The translations under genes and the position numbers were made by a program. 8,187 nucleotides of DNA, taken from NCBI GenBank assembly GCA_001800945.1, contig MGWJ01000084.1, positions 1 to 8,187 of the forward strand, given 5' to 3'. The notes beneath the pieces were generated by a model. It was not told the origin of the DNA and made no database searches. It saw only the letters and a program-made list of their open reading frames with translations. Of the stretch, positions 1 through 4,589 are shown in pieces (the stretch's first letter is position 1; each line of letters opens with the position of its first letter). This stretch comes from Flavobacteria bacterium RIFCSPLOWO2_12_FULL_31_7. Lineage in GTDB: Bacteria; Bacteroidota; Bacteroidia; Flavobacteriales; Flavobacteriaceae.

Positions 1-2
1 GG

Positions 3-947
3 GAGAGTCCAAAGTCAAAAGGACAATATATTGGGAAGTTAATCAAAACGGTTGGAAACTCGTACGAAATTGAAAACGGGCATTACTTAAACAACGGAGA
101 CGGATTGTGTTTCATCAACGAAAATAATGAAGCGGAAGGAATTTACGTAAACAAAGTAGAAAACGGAATCGTATATCCAAATGTGTTGAAAGACATCAAA
201 GAAGGTACTTTTATTTACAGAAATAACGATGCGGCTTTCATTAAATTAGTAGAAAGAGAAGATAGTGCGGTTCGAAAAATCAGTACGACTTTATTGCTTA
301 AAGAAAACGAAGCTGGTTTCGAATTAATTGCAACTGATGAAGATGGAAATGTAAGTATAGCAACATTAGTTCATCCGAAAGAACAAACAAAAAATAACGA
401 ATCTATTGAAGAAAACTTCAAAATTAATTTAGCAAAAACAGGTTTTACACCATATAATGCGGATGAAATTACGATTGAGTTTTCAGAAAATTGGTTCTTA
501 CCGATTTCGAAAATTAACGAAATGCGTAGAACTGTTTTCGAACAATTATCAGAAATTCGTTTACAAAATTATGTTCGAAAAGAACACCAAATGGTAAAAA
601 CATCGCATCCTTATCCAGAAACAAAACTGGATTTTATGTACAATGTAGCCAATAAAACCGCTCGTAAATTCTACGAACGTCATGGTGTAACTGAAATTGA
701 AAAAGCTTTCGAATTACAATGGGATCCAGGAAAATCTCGTGTAATGACAACTAAATATTGCATCAAATATGAATTAGAACGTTGTCCGAAATACCATCGT
801 GAAAACATGGACAAAAAACTAAAAGAACCCTTAGTACTAAAACAAGGCGAATTAGAATACAAACTAAAATTCAATTGCAAACCTTGTGAAATGGAAATTT
901 GGGAAAAAGATGCCGAATTCGAAATTGAAGAAGATCACATTCATTAA
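3..947 (+). CDS. U32-family peptidase-like protein, C-terminal part (5' end off window)
   Basis: The reading frame is open from base 3 with no stop and runs to TAA at 945-947, so the gene continues past the left edge. The TTG at 105 is an internal codon, not the start. The visible 314 residues begin with ESPKSKGQYIGKL, a segment typical of the C-terminal half of long U32 'collagenase-like' proteins (E. coli RlhA/YdcP group). Near the end are four cysteines in a C-x7-C (codons at 759 and 783) and C-x2-C (codons at 876 and 885) arrangement, within YCIKYELERC and FNCKPCEMEIW. Known: several U32 proteins are RNA- or ubiquinone-hydroxylation factors carrying Fe-S clusters rather than proteases; RlhA is needed for hydroxylation of a 23S rRNA cytidine. 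Inferred: the four cysteines may bind a metal or cluster. The catalytic core lies outside the window, so the exact subfamily cannot be fixed. A strong terminator separates it from the pirin operon. Confidence 0.85.
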   Translation, partial: ESPKSKGQYIGKLIKTVGNSYEIENGHYLNNGDGLCFINENNEAEGIYVNKVENGIVYPNVLKDIKEGTFIYRNNDAAFIKLVEREDSAVRKISTTLLLKENEAGFELIATDEDGNVSIATLVHPKEQTKNNESIEENFKINLAKTGFTPYNADEITIEFSENWFLPISKINEMRRTVFEQLSEIRLQNYVRKEHQMVKTSHPYPETKLDFMYNVANKTARKFYERHGVTEIEKAFELQWDPGKSRVMTTKYCIKYELERCPKYHRENMDKKLKEPLVLKQGELEYKLKFNCKPCEMEIWEKDAEFEIEEDHIH

Positions 948-952
948 AATAT

Positions 953-988
953 AAACCGATGCTTGAAAAAGTCATCGGTTTTTTATTT
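953..988 (+). terminator. Rho-independent terminator of the U32 gene
   Basis: Perfect 9-bp arms AAACCGATG (953-961) and CATCGGTTT (973-981) with an 11-nt loop, running into a T-rich tail (979-988). It starts 5 nt after the stop codon of the upstream gene. The tail is immediately followed by the palindromic operator at 989-1004. Confidence 0.88.
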
Positions 989-1004
989 CTTAATCTACAT
1001 TAAG
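989..1004. promoter_or_regulatory. 16-bp palindromic operator upstream of the pirin operon (copy 1)
   Basis: CTTAATCTACATTAAG has perfect 6-bp arms (CTTAAT/ATTAAG) around CTAC. The same element with two changes occurs at 4507-4522 upstream of the YceI gene, again exactly 22 nt before a TAnnTTTG box. With the start point about 6 nt after that box, the palindrome centre would be near -44, just upstream of the -33 element. The site fits a dimeric helix-turn-helix factor. It contains a T-N11-A spacing (LysR-like) but would also suit a MarR- or HxlR-type protein. No regulator gene lies in the window. Confidence 0.7.
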
Positions 1005-1026
1005 AGCTTTTTCCTACACCTAATTG

Positions 1027-1034
1027 TATATTTG
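1027..1034 (+). promoter_or_regulatory. Bacteroidetes-type -7 promoter box for the pirin operon
   Basis: TATATTTG matches the Bacteroidetes sigma-factor consensus TAnnTTTG. The -33 position (about 1007-1010, CTTT) does not have a good TTG, consistent with a promoter that depends on the factor bound to the adjacent palindrome. Transcription would start at about 1040, giving a leader of about 110 nt before the pirin start. Confidence 0.65.
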
Positions 1035-1063
1035 TATCATAATAATTACTAAATTTATATATT

Positions 1064-1129
1064 ATGACATCGCAACAATATACGTATGTTAACTGTTTTT
1101 TCTTTGTTGCGATTGCATTTGACAATTAA
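1064..1129 (+). CDS. Possible 21-codon leader ORF in the pirin 5' untranslated region
   Basis: ATG at 1064 opens a short frame ending with TAA at 1127-1129, encoding MTSQQYTYVN followed by CFFFVAIAFDN. It lies between the predicted transcription start (about 1040) and the pirin gene (1150), with 20 nt between its stop and the pirin ATG. Its hydrophobic second half and position suit a leader peptide, but short ORFs of this size arise by chance and no strong ribosome binding site is visible. The two arms of the inverted repeat at 1069-1078 and 1104-1113 lie inside it, so translation of the ORF and folding of the stem would exclude each other. Confidence 0.25.
   Translation: MTSQQYTYVNCFFFVAIAFDN
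1069..1113 (+). promoter_or_regulatory. Long hairpin in the pirin leader
   Basis: Perfect 10-bp inverted repeat ATCGCAACAA (1069-1078) and TTGTTGCGAT (1104-1113) separated by a 25-nt loop that itself contains the small palindromes TACGTA and GTTAAC. There is no T-tract after it, so it is not a standard terminator. Its location in the leader of the pirin operon suggests an RNA-level control element or an additional protein-binding site; which of the two cannot be decided from sequence. Confidence 0.5.
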
Positions 1130-1149
1130 AAAACAAATATTAAAGACAA

Positions 1150-1866
1150 ATGAAAAATACAGTTTTACACAAAGCAAATACAAGAGGTCATGCCAATCAT
1201 GGTTGGTTAAATGCGTATCATAGTTTCAGTTTCGCAAGTTGGTACAATCCAGAAAGAGTGCATTTCGGAACTTTAAGAGTTTTAAATGACGATACTATAG
1301 CAGCTGGAATGGGTTTCGGTACGCATCCACACGATAACATGGAAATTATAACCATTCCATTAGAAGGCGATTTGGCGCATAAAGACAGTATGGGAAATGC
1401 CGCAACGATCAAAACAGGAGATGTGCAAGTGATGAGTGCTGGAACTGGAATTCAACATAGTGAGTTCAATCCAAATGCGGATTTACAAACGAAATTATTT
1501 CAAATTTGGTTGTTTCCAAAAACTAGAAATGTTACACCTCGTTACCAACAAATTACGTTAGATGTAACGGAACAAAAAAATAATTTCGCGCAAATTTTAT
1601 CTCCAAATCCTGATGATGCTGGAGTTTGGATTCATCAAGATGCGTGGTTTCATTTAGCAGATTTCGATAAAGATTTTTCTAAAACTTACGAACTAAAAAA
1701 AGAAGGCAACGGAATGTATGTTTTTGTAATTTCAGGAACAATTACCGTGGACGGACAAGAATTAAAAACGCGTGATGGTTTAGGAATTACCGATTTTGAA
1801 ACGTTAGATATCAAAGCGACTACGGATGCGAAGTTTTTATTAATGGAAATTCCAATGGAGCATTAA
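1150..1866 (+). CDS. Pirin family protein (YhhW-like bicupin)
   Basis: The 238-residue product has the full length of bacterial pirins. The N-terminal cupin shows the four metal ligands His59, His61 (FGTHPHDNMEI), His103 and Glu105 (GTGIQHSEFN), spaced exactly as expected for E. coli YhhW; the second cupin spans roughly residues 140-235. Pirins of this group bind a single metal (Fe, Ni or Zn reported) in the cytoplasm, and some show quercetin 2,3-dioxygenase activity in vitro. The natural substrate is generally unknown, so a redox or quinone/flavonoid detoxification role is inferred. It is the first full-length gene of the cluster, preceded by the palindrome, the TAnnTTTG promoter and an unusually long leader. 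The start at 1150 is favoured because MKNTVLHKANTRGHANHGWL is the usual pirin N-terminus. The acetyltransferase gene follows after 40 nt. Confidence 0.93.
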   Translation: MKNTVLHKANTRGHANHGWLNAYHSFSFASWYNPERVHFGTLRVLNDDTIAAGMGFGTHPHDNMEIITIPLEGDLAHKDSMGNAATIKTGDVQVMSAGTGIQHSEFNPNADLQTKLFQIWLFPKTRNVTPRYQQITLDVTEQKNNFAQILSPNPDDAGVWIHQDAWFHLADFDKDFSKTYELKKEGNGMYVFVISGTITVDGQELKTRDGLGITDFETLDIKATTDAKFLLMEIPMEH

Positions 1867-1869
1867 TTT

Positions 1870-1892
1870 AGTATTCAGTAATTAGTGTTCAG
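1870..1892. repeat. Short tandem-like direct repeat in the pirin-acetyltransferase gap
   Basis: AGTATTCAG (1870-1878) and AGTGTTCAG (1884-1892) are 9-mers differing at one base, offset by 14 nt. Strings built from AGT-TTCAG units are, as I recall, common in flavobacterial intergenic DNA, so this is probably a remnant of such a repeat rather than an operator. Confidence 0.45.
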
Positions 1893-1906
1893 AAAGAAAA
1901 TATAAA

Positions 1907-2191
1907 ATGACAGAAGAAGTACAACTAAAAATCAATGATAAAAACGGTGCTTTTTATATTGAAATTGATGGAAAACAAGAAGCGTTAATGACTTTCGTTT
2001 TTGCTGGCGAGGATAAAATTATCATTGATCATACGGAAGTGAATGAAGGAAATAACGGAAAAGGTTTTGGAAAGAAAATGGTAGCAAAAGCAGTAGAATT
2101 CGCCAGAGAAAAAGGCATTAAAATTATTCCACTTTGTCCATTTGCAAAAAGTGTTTTCGATAAAACTCCAGAATACGCTGACGTTTTATAA
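1907..2191 (+). CDS. Small GNAT-fold acetyltransferase (YjdJ / Acetyltransf_CG type)
   Basis: The 94-residue product is a minimal GNAT domain of the kind represented by E. coli YjdJ and human NATD1. Signature parts are the beta-strand plus THTEV-like segment (IIDHTEVNEG), the acetyl-CoA pyrophosphate loop NNGKGFGKKM at about residues 49-58, the helix AVEFAREKGIKI, and the terminal PLCPFAKSVFDKTPEYADVL, where family members carry the conserved CPF motif. Such proteins should bind acetyl-CoA in the cytosol, but the acceptor substrate is unknown. In E. coli yjdJ sits beside yjdI, which encodes a divergent Fe-S protein. Here the equivalent Fe-S gene is two genes downstream at 2656, so the association is kept with an OsmC gene placed between them. 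This supports a functional link rather than chance. Confidence 0.9.
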   Translation: MTEEVQLKINDKNGAFYIEIDGKQEALMTFVFAGEDKIIIDHTEVNEGNNGKGFGKKMVAKAVEFAREKGIKIIPLCPFAKSVFDKTPEYADVL

Positions 2192-2201
2192 TTAAAATTA
2201 T

Positions 2202-2228
2202 CCTGCAAGGTTTCCAAAACCTTGTAGG
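2202..2228. repeat. Intergenic hairpin repeat (CCTGCAAGGTTT type)
   Basis: CCTGCAAGGTTT (2202-2213) and AAACCTTGTAGG (2217-2228) pair over 12 positions with one G-T wobble and a 3-nt CCA loop. There is no T-tract, so it is a poor terminator. It sits in the 54-nt gap within the operon. CCTGCAAGGTTT-type hairpins are, from memory, widespread in Flavobacterium intergenic regions, suggesting a dispersed REP-like element. It could modulate the ratio of upstream to downstream mRNA. Confidence 0.6.
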
Positions 2229-2245
2229 TATTTATAAAAAGAAAT

Positions 2246-2653
2246 ATGGCTAACTTATTAGAAAATAACCTAACAGGAACAATTGGTTCGCAAAAATATT
2301 TGTGTACCATTTCTTGGCGTAACGGAACATTCGTTATGGATGAACCGGAAAGTATCGAAGGAAAAGATTTAGGTCCAGATCCTTATTCCACTTTATTAGC
2401 TTCTTTGGCAGGTTGTACATTGTCCACTTTACGAATGTATATAGATAGAAAAGGTTGGGATATTCCGGAAATTCATATTTCATTAAATTTAGCTCAAGAA
2501 AATAATCCCGATTTAACGACTACTATTTCAAGAACTATTACTTTTTCAAACGAAATTGAAGAAGAGATCAAAAACAGGTTATTACTCATTGCAGAAAAAT
2601 GTCCTGTTTCTAAAATTCTAAAAAATCAAGTTTTAATTCACACAACTATATAA
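2246..2653 (+). CDS. OsmC family protein (YhfA-like)
   Basis: The 135-residue protein has the OsmC/Ohr fold signature: a beta-rich N-terminus, then GPDPYSTLLASLAGCTLSTL with Cys57 at the start of the central helix, and EKCPVSKIL with Cys119. In the family these two cysteines form the thiol pair that reduces peroxides or reacts with electrophiles in the cytoplasm. The GPDPYS-LL-SLAGC pattern places it in the YhfA-like branch (COG1765) rather than with OsmC proper or Ohr. Members of that branch are less well characterised and peroxidase activity is inferred. It differs clearly from the OsmC at 4047, so the two are paralogous branches, not a recent duplication. The Fe-S gene starts 2 nt after its stop, so the two are almost certainly co-transcribed and probably translationally linked. 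Confidence 0.9.
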   Translation: MANLLENNLTGTIGSQKYLCTISWRNGTFVMDEPESIEGKDLGPDPYSTLLASLAGCTLSTLRMYIDRKGWDIPEIHISLNLAQENNPDLTTTISRTITFSNEIEEEIKNRLLLIAEKCPVSKILKNQVLIHTTI

Positions 2654-2655
2654 TT

Positions 2656-2883
2656 ATGGACCCAAAAAATATTAAAAAAGAATATACAAATGGCGAGGTG
2701 ACCATTGTATGGCAATCTGGAAAATGTACACATTCTGGAAATTGCGTAAGAAATAATCCGGATGTTTTTAAACCTAAAGAGCAACCTTGGGTTAATCCTG
2801 AAAATGCTACAACAGATCAAATTATTGATACTATCAAAAAATGTCCTTCTGGTGCGTTAACATTTTATCTTAACGAGAAATAA
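2656..2883 (+). CDS. Divergent 4Fe-4S mono-cluster protein (YjdI-like, Fer4_19)
   Basis: The 75-residue protein matches the Fer4_19 family, E. coli YjdI type. It has the motif C-T-H-S-G-N-C-V-R (Cys24, Cys30), then NPDVF and PWVNP, and a terminal KKCPSGAL (Cys63). These are the only three cysteines in the protein. His26 within the first motif is conserved in relatives as I recall and is a candidate further ligand. The CPSGAL end resembles the last part of a ferredoxin cluster-binding loop. A role as small electron carrier or cluster/redox sensor in the cytoplasm is inferred; no partner has been firmly established for the family. The neighbouring FMN reductase-like gene (3291) and OsmC gene (2246) are plausible partners. 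It abuts both neighbours (2 nt upstream gap, 0 nt downstream). Confidence 0.9.
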   Translation: MDPKNIKKEYTNGEVTIVWQSGKCTHSGNCVRNNPDVFKPKEQPWVNPENATTDQIIDTIKKCPSGALTFYLNEK

Positions 2884-3291
2884 ATGGTTCAATATGCTAC
2901 AATCGTAAACGCTTCTTTGGAAAAAGTTTGGCAACATTTAATTCTTAAAATTGAAAAGCCAGAAAATTTTGTTCCAGGTGTGAGTGATGTGATTATTTTA
3001 GAAAGAAGCCAAGATTTCGTGATTCGAAAAATGTCAATAACAACTTCTGAAAACATGACAACTTTGGTGGAAAAAATTACGTTTGCGCCTTATAAAGTCA
3101 AATTTTTATTAATCGAACATCCGAAATTTGAAGGTTATGTGGATAACGATATCAAATTCATTTCAGATAATGAAACGGAAATGACTTTCACCATTAATTG
3201 GAAAGACAAAACCACGCAATCTGAGTTTGATAATCAAGAAATGGTGAAAAGTGCCGTAGTAAAAACGAAAAACTATATAGAAAATAACTAA
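2884..3291 (+). CDS. SRPBCC-fold protein, AtaL/DUF1857-like
   Basis: The 135-residue protein has the layout of a START/Bet v1-like (SRPBCC) domain: an N-terminal strand with VNASLEKVWQHLILKIEKPENF, repeated amphipathic strands (MTTLVEKITFAPYKVKFLLIEHP, EMTFTINWKDK), and a long C-terminal helix ending VVKTKNYIENN. The N-terminal pattern with PENFVPGVSDV-ILER fits the AtaL-like/DUF1857 subfamily. The fold has a deep hydrophobic pocket for a small molecule; no ligand can be assigned from sequence. Its ATG directly follows the TAA of the Fe-S gene, and its TAA overlaps the next ATG by one base (TAATG at 3289-3293), pointing to translational coupling with the flavoprotein. The tight pairing suggests that it binds a substrate or product of that enzyme, which is inference. 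Confidence 0.8.
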   Translation: MVQYATIVNASLEKVWQHLILKIEKPENFVPGVSDVIILERSQDFVIRKMSITTSENMTTLVEKITFAPYKVKFLLIEHPKFEGYVDNDIKFISDNETEMTFTINWKDKTTQSEFDNQEMVKSAVVKTKNYIENN

Positions 3292-3812
3292 TGAAAAAAA
3301 TTATCGCTTTCGCTGGTTCGTCAAGCAAGACTTCCATAAACAAACAATTGGCAACTTATGCCGCCAATCTTTTTGAAAATGCTTCAGTAGAAGTGTTAGA
3401 TTTAAATGATTATGAAATGCCGGTTTTTTCGGTAGATAAAGAAAAAGTACAAGGGATTCATTCATTAGCACACGAATTTTATGCAAAATTAGGAAGCGCC
3501 GATTTAATTATTATCTCTTTTGCAGAACATAACGGAAATTTTTCCACAGCTTTTAAAAATGTGTTAGATTGGACTTCAAGAATTAACGCCAAAACGTTTC
3601 AGGAAAAAGAAATGTTATTGCTAGCTACGTCACCGGGTGCTCGTGGTGGAAGTTCAGTTTTAGATATTGCTACGAAAAGATTTCCATTTCAAGGCGGCAT
3701 CGTAAAAGGAAGTTTTTCTTTGCCAAGTTTTTATGAAAATTTTGATGTGGTAAACGGTATTATCCATCCAGAATATAAAGATCAGTTATTGGAAATTGTA
3801 AAAGCTATATAA
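3291..3812 (+). CDS. NADPH-dependent FMN reductase-like flavoprotein
   Basis: The 173-residue product has a flavodoxin-like fold of the FMN_red family. Visible signatures are the FMN-phosphate loop GSSSKTSIN (residues 9-17), the flavin-ring segment FAEHNGNFSTAFKNVLDW (77-94, corresponding to the family's P-EYNGS-PG-LKN-IDW) and TSPGARGGSS (113-122). Relatives use NAD(P)H to reduce FMN, azo dyes, chromate or quinones in two-electron steps; which substrate applies here is unknown. Glu79-His80 replaces the more usual EY in the flavin-ring motif. It is the last gene of the tightly packed cluster, overlapping the SRPBCC gene by one base. The inverted-repeat element begins about 2 nt after its stop, leaving no room for a separate terminator. 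Confidence 0.9.
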   Translation: MKKIIAFAGSSSKTSINKQLATYAANLFENASVEVLDLNDYEMPVFSVDKEKVQGIHSLAHEFYAKLGSADLIIISFAEHNGNFSTAFKNVLDWTSRINAKTFQEKEMLLLATSPGARGGSSVLDIATKRFPFQGGIVKGSFSLPSFYENFDVVNGIIHPEYKDQLLEIVKAI

Positions 3813-3813
3813 G

Positions 3814-4022
3814 TATAACCCGTTGGTGTAATTAAAATTTGAAATAATTTTGCCACGAATTTACTAATTTTTCAAAATAATTATTTGATTAAATTCGTCC
3901 CTATGGTACGGGATCATCAAAGATGAACTAATTATTTCGTTTGCATTTTAATAATTCGAGAATTTGTGGCTAATAATCCAAAAAAAAACTAATAATTTAA
4001 ATAATTACACCTAACGGGATAA
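3814..4022. mobile_element. MITE-like inverted-repeat element, about 209 bp, non-coding
   Basis: Imperfect terminal inverted repeats: CCCGTT-GGTGTAATTA at 3819-3834 against the complement of TAATTACACCTAACGGG at 4002-4018, identical except for one inserted base. Both ends are flanked by ATAA (3815-3818 and 4019-4022) in direct orientation, a possible 4-bp target duplication, though AT-richness makes that weak. Inside lies a second, subterminal inverted repeat: GCCACGAATT at 3852 against AATTTGTGGC ending at 3970, 14 of 18 matching over the longer arms. Near the centre are a TCCCTA/TACGGGA stem (3898-3913) and a TCATC-AAA-GATGA hairpin (3914-3926). No ORF of note is present. The nested symmetry is what a folded miniature transposable element or REP-like repeat would show. 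It occupies nearly all of the 234-nt gap between the flavoprotein gene and osmC. Confidence 0.6.
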
Positions 4023-4046
4023 ATATTACTATTAAAAAACAACATT

Positions 4047-4463
4047 ATGAAATTTACAAGAACAGCAAACGCAAATTGGAAAGGTTCTGGAATGGAAGGA
4101 AAAGGGTTAATTACAACTCAAAGTACAACATTAGATAAGGCACAATTGTCTTTCAAAACTCGTTTTGAAGAAGGAGTTGGAACGAATCCAGAAGAATTAA
4201 TCGCAGCAGCTCATTCAGGTTGTTTTACAATGCAATTAAGTTTTTTACTAACTGATGCAGGATTTGTGCCAGATGATTTAGATACCACAGCGAAAGTTAC
4301 TTTTCAAGATGGAACCATCACTTTAATTCAATTAGAGTTAAATGGTAAAGTACCTAATATTTCAGATGGAGAATTTCAAGCCATTGCGCAAAAAGCAAAA
4401 GAAATTTGTCCGATTTCAAAATTATTAAATTCAGAAATTACACTTTCAGCAAATTTGGTTTAA
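4047..4463 (+). CDS. osmC: OsmC, hydroperoxide-reducing stress protein
   Basis: The 138-residue product aligns in my reading along its length with E. coli OsmC: N-ANWKGSGMEGKGLITT, FKTRFEEGVGTNPEELIAAAHSGCFTMQLSFLL-DAGF, and AKEICPISKLLNSEITL. The reactive cysteines are Cys59 and Cys121; Arg39 and Glu50 sit where the family's catalytic Arg and Glu lie. OsmC is a cytoplasmic homodimer that reduces organic hydroperoxides through its cysteine pair. The gene lies between the MITE-like element and a strong terminator, so it is either the distal gene of the pirin cluster, now separated by the element, or has its own promoter. No convincing TAnnTTTG box is seen just upstream; the nearest weak match (TTCGTTTG, 3936-3943) is inside the element. 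The palindrome of the pirin and YceI promoters is absent here. Confidence 0.94.
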   Translation: MKFTRTANANWKGSGMEGKGLITTQSTTLDKAQLSFKTRFEEGVGTNPEELIAAAHSGCFTMQLSFLLTDAGFVPDDLDTTAKVTFQDGTITLIQLELNGKVPNISDGEFQAIAQKAKEICPISKLLNSEITLSANLV

Positions 4464-4470
4464 AATAACA

Positions 4471-4502
4471 AAGGGAAGTTATTACGTAACTTCCCTTTTT
4501 TT
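4471..4502 (+). terminator. Strong Rho-independent terminator after osmC
   Basis: Perfect 11-bp stem AAGGGAAGTTA (4471-4481) and TAACTTCCCTT (4487-4497) with a 5-nt loop TTACG, followed by a run of seven T (4496-4502). It begins 7 nt after the osmC stop. Its T-tract runs into the second palindromic operator, as also happens at 979-989. Confidence 0.93.
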
Positions 4503-4506
4503 ATTT

Positions 4507-4522
4507 CTTAATCTAGGTTAAG
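4507..4522. promoter_or_regulatory. 16-bp palindromic operator upstream of the YceI gene (copy 2)
   Basis: CTTAATCTAGGTTAAG has 5-bp perfect arms (CTTAA/TTAAG) and differs from copy 1 (989-1004) at two central bases. Including the preceding T-rich stretch, 4497-4522 and 979-1004 match at 24 of 26 positions. The palindrome ends 22 nt before the TATCTTTG box, the same distance as in copy 1, while the sequence between is otherwise unrelated. That conserved phasing argues for a bound factor touching RNA polymerase or blocking it. Confidence 0.7.
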
Positions 4523-4524
4523 TG

Positions 4525-4552
4525 TTGCTTCAATTCGATGGTAATATCTTTG
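4525..4552 (+). promoter_or_regulatory. Bacteroidetes-type promoter of the YceI gene
   Basis: TTG (4525-4527) and TATCTTTG (4545-4552) with a 17-nt spacer fit the Bacteroidetes -33 TTG and -7 TAnnTTTG consensus. Transcription would begin near 4558, leaving a leader of about 30 nt. The -33 element begins only 2 nt after the palindrome. Confidence 0.72.
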
Positions 4553-4589
4553 TACTAACAAATTAAAATAAAATTTAAAAAATAAAATT

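Noticed and set aside
105..125. TTG at 105 as start of the first gene
   Set aside because: The same frame is open to base 3 and encodes conserved U32-family sequence before it (ESPKSKGQYIGKL), so 105 is an internal leucine codon.
2029..2310. 93-codon reverse ORF across the acetyltransferase/OsmC junction
   Set aside because: It is antisense to two well-supported genes and to the 2202-2228 hairpin, and its product resembles no family I recognise.
3936..3943. TTCGTTTG as the osmC promoter
   Set aside because: It deviates from TAnnTTTG at a key A, has no good -33 partner, and lies about 100 nt from the gene inside the repeat element; mentioned only as a weak possibility.
4047..4463. The two OsmC genes as a recent tandem duplication
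   Set aside because: They share only the fold and cysteine motifs; the N-terminal halves and the GPDPYS versus GTNPEE motifs place them in different OsmC branches.
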